From the NCBI RefSeq assembly GCF_000972845.2, contig NC_040012.1, positions 9,713,552 through 9,777,551 on the forward strand: a stretch of DNA of 64,000 nucleotides, in the 5' to 3' direction. A program made the position numbers and the translations under genes. Of this stretch, positions 41,181 to 54,097 are shown one piece after another. The first letter of the stretch is position 1; the number at the start of each line of letters is the position of its first letter. A model generated the notes under the pieces. The model was not told the origin of the DNA, searched no databases, and worked only from the letters and a program-made list of their open reading frames with translations. Source of the DNA: Larimichthys crocea (Eukaryota > Chordata > Actinopteri > Sciaenidae).

Positions 41181-43014
41181 TGTTTGTTACTTACTTTATT
41201 TGGAGCTTAAAGCGTAATCACACCTCAACCACAAAACTTCTGACAGTCCTATAAATACCCTCCTAACCCTCTGGTTCCCTTTGCGCTCACCCTTACCGCC
41301 CAACCCATTTCTTTAACCTTTTCTCCTCTCGTTCCTAGGGCCTGTTAGGGGGGGTCCATCAAACTTCCCCACAACGCAGCTTCAGACCCAAGAACTTTAG
41401 CCGCAATCATTCATTTTGTCAATATTTTAACGTATCTTGTTGATGGTGTGGTCCATGCTGGTGAAATACAGATAGGTAGTTATCGTTGTAACAGCCAGAA
41501 AAGTCTGATATTTCCATCTGTACATGTGTACTTATTTTCCACCACGAATAATAACATGACCATCACACACAGACTTGACAAAAGCCCATTGAGGCCCCCT
41601 GTGTCAGGATTTACAGCCTTCCTTTCTCACATTTAGATTTACCTCAGTCTGATCTCCATGCACTTAATGAGGTGCCACACAAAGACATTGTGCCGCAGCA
41701 CTCCCTCCACTAAATCTAAGCCATGCCATGACCCACAAAGAAACCACCGAGTTAACCAAGTTATCAAAGATAAATAAAAGGGCGCAACAAAAAAACTATT
41801 GCTGCAAACTGCACACCACAAACTTTAGTAGTTTAAATAAATAAAATAAAGAATGATTTTCCTGTAAGAGTTCATCTCTGTTAACGGGAAAGCCCTTGAA
41901 TCCATCTATTTTCTTGGTTTCAGCTCCGGCACATAATGTTGGGGACGATTGCTATGGCTACTGGATGCACGGGTCTGTGATTCACCATCATGGGAGATGA
42001 AACAAAGGATGCCTTTTTGCTTCCCAGTGCCTGTGGTTTTGAAGCGATGACACCCAGAAACAAGATTGAACCTATCTGTCCCATTACAGGCTGACTGACT
42101 CTGATTAATGTTGTTTCTTATTTGATGCTTCTTCTTGTCCTGTTCTACGATCTTTTTAATGAGCTCGCCTGCAGAGCTGTTGCTTTGGAGAGAAACAGGA
42201 ACCTCAGCAACAAAGATAAAAGGACCAAACGATAAATTCCAAACATTGCCAAGAATGGGAGCTATTTGGCCTAAACTATGGCACTGGCAAACACGGGGGT
42301 ACAAACAATAATTACGCCCTACTGTCGGCATTCTGTTGCTACAGTTAGGTGACAGATCAGCAATACACAATCCCTGCTCTGTCTGTGACAATCCCGGCCT
42401 CCTCTGTCTGTCTCTGTGGCCAACACTGGCAGAGCTGGCTCATAATGGGCCCGGGAGCAGGAATTTTTACAGCCCCCCTGCCTCTAAGTGAGTGTTGATC
42501 ATGTGAATTTCCATTGCCGGATTGGGGTTCCACTGTTTACTCATACTGGGGCCTCTTTGTGGACCCTGTAGCACCTCCACCATTGATTTACAATCATTTA
42601 CTATTATTACTATATTAACTATTTTGCATGTTTTTACTTATTGTGCATGTTTACTTCATTTCCCATTAGAATTTATTCTAAAGTCTGTCCCTTGCTAGGG
42701 AAATGTATATGTATAAAGAGTGCCTTACTGTTGAACTTAATGCCTATACATAGGTCTGTCACGTTTTTTTTTTTAAACTGTAATTCACCAGATTGTTTTC
42801 TATTTTCAAACTAGTTCAAACTGATTTCCATTTTCATCAGATTTCTGCTTCTCCCTCTGGAGCCACAAAGGTTGTTTTTTTTTAAATATCATATCCAGTT
42901 ACCACAATATTTACTAGTTTGGTTCACGGCAGATTTGTATCCAAAATAACCTCAAAACTGAGTCTAAGTACATTTACACTCCTGAGACTTTATTGGATTT
43001 CTTAATGTGATTGA

Positions 43015-43510
43015 GTGAAAGAAAATAAACCTCCAGTGTTCTGCTTACTCACAGGTACTTTCCAAAATGTTGTCACAAGCAATAGTGTACTCAGTACTTT
43101 TGAGGTACTTTTACTTGGAGTATTTCAATTCTTATATTCCATTTTCAAGGTACAAAAAGAATCTTTACTTCAATATATCTATTTCACAGCTATAATTAGC
43201 AGTTAGAATTAAAATTAAGATTGAAAAAACATGATCAGTTCATTAAATAGAATGTTTTACTAACAGTAGCTGATTGTCTGAAAGACAATCTGACCTGATT
43301 AGACATTAATACATTGTAAATATCAAGTAATATGATAATATAACCCTGACAGGTGCCATTTAACATAATGAGTACTTTAATTTTAATATGTCATGTACGT
43401 TTTGCAATAGTTGCAGGACTTGAAATTAAGTATTTTAGTATTTTTTAGCATTAGATTTAGCCAGTTTTGACATAAGTAAGTGATTTGAATACTTCTTCCA
43501 CCACTGCATA
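43015..43510 (+). repeat. Dispersed teleost repeat, copy b
   Basis: Contains 'gaggtacttttacttggag', 'atttcaattcttatattcc' and ends 'acttcttccaccactgcata', the typical 3' end of this family. No ORF. Confidence 0.55.
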
Positions 43511-44526
43511 CTCAGAAAAAAGACACAACTTGCCAGACAAAGCCAGATATTTAAGACTACATCTTTATTAGATTCTAGCCTATAGTGCTGTATTCATCCC
43601 TGCACAGTCATATCTCAGAGGCAACGTGCCAGCTTCATATCACTGTAGCCACCCGGACCCTCAAGGCAACAATGTGAAAATATCTCTGAAAGAAATATTT
43701 GTGCATTCAGGCTGTTATCAAGTCGACAAACATCATTAAAATCTCCTTTACATCGTTCATGTTTTGTAAAGAGCATAGTGCAGCCAGTAGCACCAGTGCA
43801 GTGTGTTTGGGAGGTGTAGAGTATCACTGGCTCAGCTCTGCTGCCTCTGCTGCCTCTGCTGCCCTGCGCCTCCCTTCACAATCACTGAATCTCAGCAAGT
43901 CAGCAGCACTGCAGCACCGACACCTCTGAACGCAGAGAGTGGAGGCACAAAGAGACAAATGCAGACAGTCAAGGAGAGAAAGAGCTTGTCTGACGTGATG
44001 TACGTTCATCATCTGCTGAAGGTCAATCTGAATACTGGGGAACTGCAATCGTACGCTGAAAGGCTTGCTGCAAACCTGCTAGTGGTTTGGTTGGATGACA
44101 TTGATTTGTTCCCCCTTTCTTTATTGCACTCCCTGAGTGTGTGATCATCAAAGACGTATGTGTGTAGTGGGAATCCTGGACGTGTTCTATAAACCTGATT
44201 AAAGGACGTGAAGCTGCTGACTTGCACAGACTGATCTTCTCTTTCTCACTCAAGCATTGCACATACAGCATAATAAACTGCATGTATGGTATGTTCCAAC
44301 ACACATGCATACACACACCATAACTCACAAAGAAAAACTATTAACATGGGTCCATAAAATTGATTGAGAACCTCTGGAAAAGCAGTGTAATAATGTATGC
44401 GGAGTGTGTGTGTGTTGACACAAGGAGAAAGAAATTGATTAAATGAATGAATCAATTATAAAGCAGCAATTCACAGCACTGCATTATGTCAAAGCGACAT
44501 AGTGATGCCATTTTATCCCCCTGTTT

Positions 44527-44549
44527 ACACACACACACACACACACACA
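44527..44549 (+). repeat. CA dinucleotide microsatellite
   Basis: About eleven CA units upstream of vimentin. Confidence 0.95.
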
Positions 44550-44887
44550 TCAAAATCTTATAATTACAATAATGTTGATCAGACTCAAATCCCTCTTGTT
44601 CTGGGGATTCTATTATTAGTGGACAGATTTGGCAAACATCCAAAAGAAATCCTCTCAGCATCTCCTGACACTCACGCGCTGGTGTACTTTTAGGAAACCA
44701 ATGTAATTATCCAAATGCAATTTCATCTCGTGCATTTGTGAGAGGTTTTCAGGTTAAAACATGATGTGACAGAACATGCCAGACAGGCTCACACATCCTT
44801 ACTATGCTGTGCGCAATAACACTTTGGCCCAGTTTTGCAGGACTGTTATGGACCTGAAAGACAACCTTCCTGTGTTCAGCTCTCTGA

Positions 44888-44950
44888 TTGGATTGTCAAG
44901 GTGTCACTCAAGTCACCGTTGATTCATTTGCATAAGGAGGAGACTATAAA
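44888..44950 (+). promoter_or_regulatory. vim: Vimentin core promoter (inverted CCAAT box and TATA box)
   Basis: TATAAATA starts at 44945, about 105 bases before the start codon, and an inverted CCAAT box (ATTGG) lies at 44888-44892. The spacing predicts transcription start near 44975. Vimentin genes generally have TATA-containing promoters. Confidence 0.65.
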
Positions 44951-45048
44951 TAAGTAACGATCTAGGAAACGCCTTCCCAGGCGCACTCTGCTGATGCTGT
45001 CGGGGACAAGAGGAAACCTGAGGTATTGTATGCAAAGATACGAGCAAG

Positions 45049-48000
45049 ATGTCTTATAAGTCAGTTCCACATTCTTCTTACAAGAAGATGTTTGGCGGGG
45101 AGAGAGTCGCGGCCAGGACCACCTACTCCAGCCGCCAGTACTCCAGCCCGGTGCGCACCACACGGGTATCCTACGGTCTCTCCTCCGCTCCGAACATCTA
45201 CGCAGTGAAGACTCAAAGGCTCCGGAGCAGCGCAGCGATGCCCCGGCTGTCCTCCGAGAACTTGGACTTCTCCTTGTCCGACGCCATAAACAGCGACTTC
45301 ATCACGAACCGCACCAACGAGAAGGCGCAGATGCAGTCTCTCAACGACCGCTTCGCCAGCTACATCGAGAAGGTGCGCTTCTTGGAGCAGCAGAACAAGA
45401 TCCTGCTTGCGGAGCTGGAGCAGCTGCGGGGCAAAGGCACCTCCCGGGTCGGTGATCTGTACGAGGATGAGATGCGGGAGCTGAGGCGCCAGGTGGACCA
45501 GCTCACCAACGAGAAGGCCCGGGTGGAAGTTCACCGGGACAACCTGGCAGACGACATCGACAGGCTGAGAGAGAAGTAGGAGGCGTGACACTTTCTGTCC
45601 TCTGTTTGTGTGCTGACAAAGAAACTCCATACAGCTTTCTTATGATATATAGGCCCTATAAATCACATCAGTACATGCATGCGCCTTTTTTAGGTATAAA
45701 CTTGTTATATAAACTTCAACACAGGCCTGATTTTATTCAGCTTCTTGTCATGAATATATGCCAGTCACTGCGCAAAAACCTGAACCTGGAAGTGCTGCTG
45801 CAGCTTTGTGTCCGAGCTTATCTGTCACAGAAATGTTTTCATGCGTGAAGAAGAAGTGGAGGCAGAAACAGAGCTGAGGGAGCAGAAAGAAGTGGTTGTC
45901 AGGATAAAGTGCCTGTTTATTCTTTTTATTTATTTTTTTCTATGTGTGCAGGTTGCAGGATGAGATTTCCCAGCGGGAGGATGCCGAGAGCAACATGCAT
46001 AGCTTCAGACAGGTAAAGTATGATTCATGTAGTGAAATAAGGTGTTTTCACAATCAAGTGAATCTCTCTAACCCTACCTCTGGTTATTTAAGTGATTTAA
46101 AACCTTAAATTGATGACAACAAGATTAGATCAACCTTAATTATCTCCATGAGCCTCACTTCTGACAGTTATGTGGTGCGACTGTCCATTTTCCCTCTATC
46201 TAATTATTGCTCATGAGCTGCAGAGACAGGAATGCTCTGTTCTGATGCCACAACAGCAGATTCTAGCCATGATCCGAAATAGCTGTACAGCAGAACTGAC
46301 CCCCGGTTCAATCAGGCCTGCAATGAGACGAGCCCTTTTTAAGTCTGACCGGTCACACTGAATGAGCTGGACTCAATGTGTGTGGACCCAATGTGGTTAT
46401 CAGAGCGAGAAGACAAGCCACCATGTGATTCGGCTGTCTCATTCTGGGAGGGCAACAGGACATAAAGATCTCATCTCATTACCGGCTTGTCAAGGGTCTG
46501 GGTTTAATGGTGAATAATGAAGTGGTGATGAGTCGTGCAAATAGTTTCAGATGGGTGTCATGGCACAAAGAGACCCCACAAACACACCAAATAAATGAGG
46601 AGCACGTACATAGCTGCAGACATACAGCATAACAATAAACTTAAATCCTCCAATGATTATGTGCTTTTTAAGGTATGCAGTGAGTTATCAATACATTTTC
46701 ACGATCATGACCTTGTCTATATGAATGGCAGGAAGGAAGTCCCTGTGGTCAGCCATGGTGGCACTCAGACAACAATACAGGGTCCACAGTAGGCACTCGC
46801 TCAGTCAGGCAGACAGTCACTGCTCCGGCCTCGGGCCTGTTTTGGGAAACCCTGCTGAATAGCACACTTTGTTTGTGGCATTAGAGCTGGGGCAAAGCTG
46901 CTTCATTTGCTGATACCTCAATTACCAGCCTGCCAACGCCCTGACAAAGCACAGCGGTGTGGTGCCACAGGGAGTGTGTACACAGGGGAGATGGAAGGGG
47001 ATTAAATAAATTATAGGAGGATGTTTTTGGATAGAGTGACATGTTTTTTTTGTTTTTTTGATATTATCGTGTTTTTTTATTTTTATTTTACGGCCTTTTC
47101 AAGCTCTTATTGTATAGCGACAGCTGAAGAGTGACAGGAATGTGGTGAGGGAGAGACATGCAGCAAAGGGCCACAGGTCGGCTTCGAACTCTGGGCCGCT
47201 GTGGCAAGGACTGAGCCTTCGTACATGGGGTGGATGCTCTACCAGCTGAGCTAAACGACACCCTTTTTGCTTTATTCTTAAGTTAAATGTAAACTAGTAG
47301 GATTCAGAAATTACTGTATCTTAACCACGCAGTAACAGAGCGTCCAATAGAAGAACAAAAATTCCACTAAAAGATTTTCAAGTAAAGAATGCAGTTAGGT
47401 AATAAGAAATGGGATTAAGGACCTCTTGAACAATGCTTTGTGGTTCTGGATGTTTTGCAGTGCCTCCTTTAATAAACCAAATTCCTTTATATAGTGATGG
47501 AAGCACTAAATTATAAAAGACCTTTTCTCTAGAGGTAAGGACAGACAGGCCTGAACTATAGAGCTTGTTTTATCGTGCAGTAAGTGGCTTCAAGCTTCAC
47601 TGGACAAACTCCTTGTATTCGGATACTTCACTTAAAAGTGAAAAAAACTCAAAATACTCAACTATTATAGTTCAAAGTTTTATTTAAATTAAACTAAGTA
47701 TCAAAAGTAAAACTACTTATCATGCTGAAACACTCTTCAGAATATTATCAGTAATATTTTTTACTAAAATAGCCTTCTTTTTTTTTTTAGCAATTTATGC
47801 ACTACTAGTTTAACTGTAATGCATGTTTTGCATATGCATATTTTATAAAACTCGTCGTATGTTTCGCAGGTAAAATCTTAATCTGAAAAGTGATTATTAA
47901 CATAAATATAAGAATATAATGTATAAGAACTGTAGTGGCATACAGTCCTTCCCTCTAAAATGTAGTGGAGTAGAAGTAGAAAGTATACAATGCAAATCCT

Positions 48001-50627
48001 CAAGTAGTTTTTCAGTAAATGTACTTAGTTACTTAGTGTGTAGTCAAGGGCTGCAGCCTGAAAAGTGCTGCAGTGGATACGATCACGAGAAAACTCCCAA
48101 TCGCTATCCGCAATGACACTCGCCACGTGTCTACAGTTGATTTTTATTGGATGCATGTGTTCGTGACCTTGCCTCACTACACAATGGGTCGTTTTGTTTA
48201 CGTGGCTGTTGTGTGAGTGCGCCTGTGCAGCATGTGGAAGAGCATTTTTTTTCCCTATGTCAGCAAACACATAATGCATAACCACCTTCCAATATGTCAC
48301 GATACCACCTTCACAAGCCGCCTTATTAAGAGTCAATGTCATGACACAGGATGTGGACAATGCAGCCCTTGCCAGACTGGACCTGGAGCGGAAAGTAGAG
48401 TCACTCCAGGATGAAATCAACTTCCTCAAGAAGCTGCATGATGAGGTAAGCTTCCTCTTTTTGTCTCTGAAGCTGAGTCAGAGCACTGCGGAAACACTGC
48501 ACATGTACCGTTAACAAGCTAAAGGCATCCTAAGAAGAAATACTGGGCCAAATACTTTGTTGAGTAATTTGTTAATCTGCCCTGAGTACCAAATCAGTAA
48601 GATTTAATGCTTCAGAGAAATGTTAATACAGGCAGGAAAGACTGCATACAAGTATACACAAACACACTGAAATAAATTATCTATGTACTATTAATACTGT
48701 CCTCATCATCATCATCATCATCAAGTTTTGGTACATACCCGTTCTGTTGATTGTATTGCAGGAAATGATTGAACTGCAGAACCAGATGCAGCAGCAGCAG
48801 CATGTGCAGGTGGACATGGAGATGGCTAAACCTGACCTGACAGCTGCTCTGAGGGACGTCCGTATGCAGTATGAGAACCTGGCCTCCAAAAACATCCAAG
48901 AGTCTGAGGATTGGTACAAATCCAAGGTAAAGATTTGAAGTTGACTTAAAGTTGGAGAGAGAGAAAAAAAGGTTCAAAATCAACATCATAAACAAAATAA
49001 AACACATCACACATTCTGCACATTTTAGATCCATAAAGTTTAATAAAGTTGACTGCAGTACCTTTGGCTTTTGGGACATTTTAGTGTCTTTCAGCTATTT
49101 GTTTTGGTTTTCTAACTGGCAATTTTCAAAAAAAGCTTGAGCGTAAACATGTACAAAATCTTCATACACATGCCCAGAACTAAATGGCTGACTAAGTGGT
49201 GAATACTGAGGTGCATTAAGCAGCTGATGAGACAAAACGTTTTCTCAGGAATTGGTGGAGACCAAAAACAAAGCTAGAAGAACCGTGAATATTGGATTTA
49301 TATTCATCAGGTGGCCAGAAACACAACCCCAAATGAATGATTGATGATTGCTAGTTTGATTAATACATAGGCAACCATTTGTAATTCAAATTCAAGTCAA
49401 CTTAAATTAAATTGAAGGGTTATTTTCTTCTTCAAAAGACGTTAAGGCATATATGAAAACACTGAACGCTGGTTCAGTAAAGTACAACAGATTGGAGTGA
49501 ACACAGTGTGTAACGATTGTGGCCACATCTTTCATCGTTCATTCACTCTTTCCTCCCTCTCTCTGTGTTTGTCACTGTATTTGCCAGTTTGCTGACCTCA
49601 CTGAAGCTGCCGCCAGGAATAATGATGCCTTGAGACTTGCCAAGCAGGAGGCCAATGACTACAGACGCCAAGTTCAGGCGCTTACTTGTGAGGTGGACGC
49701 CCTTAAAGGAACTGTGAGTATGCAACTTTAGGCTTACACTGTATTCGACAAATGGTGATGCAATAGCCTGGTATCAAACAAACAGAGCAGGAAATAAACT
49801 GCATGCATTTTAACAATGACACAGCAAAGAGATTAATATCTAGGGAGAGATTATTTTCACATATCACCCTGGTATCATGATTTTAATTTGAAACGAGTTA
49901 TTTTCACTGCCCAAGTGTCATTTTGTTCCCTCTTGGCTGCTGTCCCAGAATGAGTCCTTGGAGCGCCAGATGAGAGAGGTGGAGGAGAACTTCTCCCTGG
50001 AAACTGGCGGTTACCAGGACACCATTGGACGTCTGGAGGAGGACATTCACAACATGAAGGACGAGATGGCACGTCACCTCCGGGAGTACCAGGACCTCCT
50101 AAATGTCAAGATGGCCCTGGACATCGAGATTGCCACCTACAGGAAGCTGCTGGAAGGAGAGGAGAGCAGGTAACGGACAATGCACATGTGCATGCTGTCT
50201 GAGATTCAACAAAGATACAGATATACTAATTTGTACATTATACTTTCTCCGTTTTCAGAATCACCACCCCACTGCCAAGCTTCTCATCTCTAAGCCTGAG
50301 AGGTAGGATCACGTCGTGCATGTTGCTATCACAGGAGGAATGTTAGTTTAAGTTATTATATTGCCACAACACAATATTTTTCCTTCTTAGAAACAATGAT
50401 TGATTCCAAACCTCATATTGAATCCACAACAACCAAGAAGGTTCTCATCAAGACCATTGAGACTAGGGATGGTCAGGTAGAATCCACTTCAAGTGATTTT
50501 CAATCAATGAAGTAATTTTCTGAACGTCCTTCGAGCTCAGACTCACAACTCATCACCTTTCTCTGTCCTCTACATCCTTGTTCAGGTGATCAACGAGTCA
50601 ACCCAGAACCACGATGACATGGAGTAA
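45049..50627 (+). CDS. vim: Vimentin, type III intermediate filament protein
   Basis: Vimentin builds the cytoplasmic filament network of mesenchymal, glial and lens cells. Nine coding exons: 45049-45575, 45952-46012, 48350-48445, 48762-48926, 49588-49713, 49949-50169, 50259-50302, 50391-50476 and 50586-50627. They give 455 aa, and the 61/96/126/221/44/86 lengths of exons 2, 3 and 5-8 follow the type III pattern. The head begins [20 protein letters not shown]. The rod starts [19 protein letters not shown], the helix-initiation motif, and ends [12 protein letters not shown], the helix-termination motif. The coiled coil lies between. The tail contains [17 protein letters not shown] and ends HDDME, which fits vimentin rather than desmin. 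Exon 1 ends at a weak GTAGGA donor overlapping an in-frame TAG, so intron retention would stop the protein there. A desmin or peripherin paralogue is unlikely. Confidence 0.94.
47085..47265 (-). mobile_element. tRNA-derived SINE, inside vimentin intron 2
   Basis: Read on the minus strand, TTTAGCTCAGCTGGTAGAGC is a good tRNA A box and 'gagttcgaagccgacc' a B box at the expected spacing. The body ('gtcactcttcagctgtcgc') matches the copy at 24130-24300. This is a clear polymerase-III-type head. Confidence 0.8.
47590..48040 (-). repeat. Dispersed teleost repeat, copy c
   Basis: Holds 'aatgtagtggagtagaagt' and 'gtaaatgtacttagttactt', characteristic ends of the same family as copies a, b and d. It sits between vimentin exons 2 and 3. 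Confidence 0.55.
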
Positions 50628-50993
50628 TAATGTCTTTGTCTTTGCCAAACAATCAACTAAAGCAATATGAAGAAACACAATTCACCGGGGCTACAAGCAA
50701 GCAAACAAACCAACAACACACACACAGCTTCTAAAAGTGCCTTTATATGTGATGATCCAGTAAGCCTGTTAGTTGACACAGACTGTATTTTGCTTCCTTC
50801 CTTCTCCTTCTGCCGAGATCTTTTCTTTTGTCACATTTGTTTAGACACAATAATGAAATCAGCACAACACAGAAATCTTTATTGAGGTCTACAAAAATCT
50901 TTCTTTGTAACCAAAGTAGTATTTTTGATCAATACAGCATGCACACTCCGGGAAACCTGTATGCTAATGATGTCACAATTGCCTGTACGCAGC

Positions 50994-50999
50994 AATAAA
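50994..50999 (+). promoter_or_regulatory. vim: Vimentin polyadenylation signal
   Basis: AATAAA about 370 bases after the vimentin stop codon. Confidence 0.7.
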
Positions 51000-51944
51000 C
51001 CATAAAGACCGTAACTCAGTACTGTGAGTGAGATGTAATACTTCATTATGGTAATGAAATAACATTAGATAAAATGATTCCGTGTGGAAAAAGGAAATGG
51101 TGATCATTATATCTAATGAATGAACTGTAAAAAAACATTTGCATGTAATGAAATCAGTGAGGTAAAACCATCAAATGCATCAGCTGTTTCAAGAGGAGAA
51201 ACTTATTTTAGACTAAAGTAAGTTGTATTAACATGATGGCAATGGATTTTAAGTTTTTGAAAGCAAATATAAAACACCAAAGACCATTGGAAATTAGTAG
51301 ATTCAGGCAGACTGGCCTCACTGACAGCCAGATTAAGTTGATCAGCAGTATGTCAGGATTGGATATTTATAATCCATGGAGGTAAATTATATTTCCATAA
51401 CTCTTTTCTAAAGGTTGTAAGGACTAATCTGCAAGACAGCTCCTTTTCATGCAGGAGCTTTGGTAGAGTCCTCAAATTGATTTCCCAGCACCGACTGCTG
51501 AGAAGAAGTATTAGAAACACTCTACAGCATAATACTGATCCAGTGCAACATCACCACGAACTGCAGCCATAAAAAGTTACATTTCTGACAAATTGTCAAC
51601 AAAAGCACAACAATACAAACTTCACAAAGAGTCATTTTTTGCAGAGTTTTTGTTTCGTACTGCATTAGGTTGTACGGGTGTAAAACTAGTGCGGTATCAC
51701 ACTTTTGGTTTGCCAGTTCGAGTTTGAACAATCAACTCAGCTTTCCTGCCAACATGGATAAGTGTTCAGAAAAGATAATTTCACTGTGAACACTGTCATC
51801 TAATACTGAAAGTCATGTGACATGATTAAAAGAATGACTTCTTATATTAAGTAAATATTGATCAAGCTCAACAGCTTAAATTAAATCATTACAAAGTGGT
51901 GATATGTAATAATAATGTAATATAAATACTCTCATTGCATAATA

Positions 51945-52400
51945 AGATCTAATGTTCTGCGGACATTTACTTAAGTACTGTACTTTAAGCACAGTTTTCA
52001 GATACTTCTACATTATTTCTACTTTTTAATTCAATAAATACATATCTGATTGCTGTAATAACTTTTCAGATGAAGAGTTCACCAGTAAAACGTGTTTGCT
52101 TTTTCAAATAATGATGTATAGTGATAGATACCCAGTATATAAAGAAGTTTACATTAACTCCACCTCAACTGGTTTATAATGTTCCTTACACATTTAGGCA
52201 TCAATAATAACACTCAAATACTATAATACAATAATATGATCTTGAAATTGAGCGTTCTGCTGCATGATGATACTTTTACTTTGATACTATAAGAGTATTT
52301 TGTAGATAATACTGCTGTATTTTTATTTAAATAAGATTGTGAATGCAGGACTCAGGAGTCATCTGTCAGAAGTAAAAGATCTGAATACCTCTGCCACCAC
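51945..52400 (+). repeat. Dispersed teleost repeat, copy d
   Basis: Contains 'acatttacttaagtactgt', 'gatacttttactttgatac' and ends 'tgaatacctctgccaccaca', the 3' signature of the family. It lies between the vimentin 3' end and the Tc1-type element. Confidence 0.55.
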
Positions 52401-52473
52401 AAAGTACAAACAGATGACATTAAGTAAAACGAAATGTCATAAGCTTGACAAGATTATGTTTTATAATCACATA

Positions 52474-53024
52474 CACTACTCACAAAAAGTTAGGGATGTT
52501 CGTCTTTCGGGTGAAATTTGAGAATGCACCTAAAATGCATTTACAGGTGAACTTAATTTGACCTTCTCTAAACATTTGGATGTACATGTCCTACTGTTGA
52601 ATGTTTCAGTACTCATTGCATAACACGCTGTTCTCTAACAAGGTGATTAACGGCAAAAATCTATCTGATCCATGAATCGACCACTAAATGTTCCGGTTCA
52701 ATGACGGTTTGTATTTAAACAGTCCTCTTCATCATGCTGTTCACATTTTCACATCACAAGAAGTCCAAGATCCAACAGCGCCTGGCCATTGCAAGGCTTC
52801 AAACAGGATGACGATACAGTATTCAGAGGGAAGTTGCATCAGTGTTATCAGCAACTTGCAATAGTTGTGTTTCAGTAAATGATTTGAGATGAAGAAATCA
52901 CCATTGCATGCTTCTAGTAGAACGCCCTACTTTCATAATATAATATCACTGAAGCATGAACTTTTTACATTTTCCATAAATTGCACCCTGAAAGTCGAAT
53001 ATCCCCAACTTTTTGTGCATAGTG
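52474..53024 (+). mobile_element. Tc1/mariner-type element remnant, flanked by TA
   Basis: Left end CACTACTCACAAAAAGTTAG and the reverse complement of the right end, CACTATGCACAAAAAGTTGG, are terminal inverted repeats extending over about 45 bases. Both ends are bordered by TA, the target-site duplication of Tc1/mariner elements. Inside, plus-strand codons resembling KIQQRLAIARLQTG suggest a helix-turn-helix remnant of a transposase; the frame is broken and no catalytic region remains. Confidence 0.8.
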
Positions 53025-53847
53025 TAAATATCACCCTTCACAGGTGACTTGTTCATAATATTAAGATCAATGATGCAGCCTAGTTTGTTGTTATATTTGG
53101 TTAGAATCAGTGTACTGACTTATTCCTATTAGATGTAGTATTAATGCAGTATTAACTCACTGAGAGCCTGCTGTACTTAGACTGCCATCTGTCGGTGATT
53201 AATGTCAACTAAACTAGCTCCAGCGGTGGGCCATGATGAACTGGATCAGCAGCTTTAGGTGGGTAGGTTTTGTCAGAAGTAGCCAAGAAGGTTCATTAAA
53301 TCACATTTTATTGTGTCGTTATCACATCTCGCGATACTTTATCTCAGAAACGTTAAAACGTAATTTTAACAAAGGGAAGGGATTTTTTTAATTATTATTA
53401 TAATTTATATTAGTCGTGTTTAAATGAGTTTAAATGTGTGTTTTTTTTTTAATTCATTTTAATAATAACACCCGGATAATTGCCGGTTAATTAATGTCGC
53501 TTGTTTATTCGCCGGTCTGCCCCGAGAGATCAGTGTGTTTGTCGACAAGAGCAACTTTCTCCATGTGACGCGTCTGTCGGAGGAAAAACGCAAGTCGAGG
53601 GAGACATGCCGGCATGATCCGGCTCTTTTTTTTCCGGTTCATTTTCGGTGTCGTTCAGTCGGTTAACGTCGCTTTAAAAAAAAATGATATAAGGAGATAA
53701 CGGTTTGTTAGTGACAGATGTGGGTGTGTTTGTTTTTTTCAATTGGCGAGTGGAACAAAAATTGAGTTTTGGTGTGGAGTTAAAAATGAAACTCGCATTA
53801 ACCGATTCCGACTGAAGCTTTTACCTTTTCTTTTTGTTGTTGTGGGA

Positions 53848-54097
53848 ATGGGCTCGGTGACTTCTGCTCTAACAAGGACAAGAAACGCTTTGGTTAAAGT
53901 GGGTTCAGAGCCGGAGAACCATGATCCGGAGAGGAGCCAGTCCGCTCCAGAATCGGACCGGGCGAGGAAGAAGAGCGCCCGGTTCAACGTCTCCATCCAA
54001 ACCGGACGTCAGAGTTCCCGACAGTCGCTGTCCGAGGTGCTGAGCAGACAGGACTCGGACGGAGTCAAGCAAACTTCCAAGAAGAAGGCGACAGAGG
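53848..54097 (+). CDS. Coding first exon of an unrecognised gene (A)
   Basis: The ATG at 53848 has a favourable context (GGAATGG) and opens 83 codons, MGSVTSALTRTRNALVKV... to ...TSKKKATE, followed by a split codon at the donor G|GTGAGT (phase 1). The Met-Gly-Ser start could be N-myristoylated; the rest is polar and Ser/Arg/Lys-rich, with SARFNVSIQTGRQSSRQSL in the middle, so it is probably disordered. The upstream DNA (53.5-53.8 kb) is CpG-richer than the flanks, as at a promoter. An in-frame ATG at 53743 would lengthen it by 35 residues but is in a poor context. The family is not recognised. It may be an alternative first exon of the gene beginning at 63545. Confidence 0.55.

Larger units (their letters stand above)
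38771..44940. other. RP1 3' UTR, then intergenic with repeats, up to the vimentin promoter
   Basis: The first 600 bases are the RP1 3' UTR, with AATAAA at 39367-39372. Beyond it are AT-rich unique sequence and two members of a dispersed family at 41019-41180 and 43015-43510. The 161-codon minus ORF at 41906-42391 has no recognisable domains and no splice-like borders, and is not supported. Confidence 0.6.

Noticed and set aside
41906..42391. 161-codon minus-strand ORF
   Set aside because: No recognisable domain, no exon-like borders and no promoter context; likely a chance ORF.
45061..45630. 189-codon minus-strand ORF over vimentin exon 1
   Set aside because: Shadow of a GC-rich coding exon; the plus strand is clearly vimentin.
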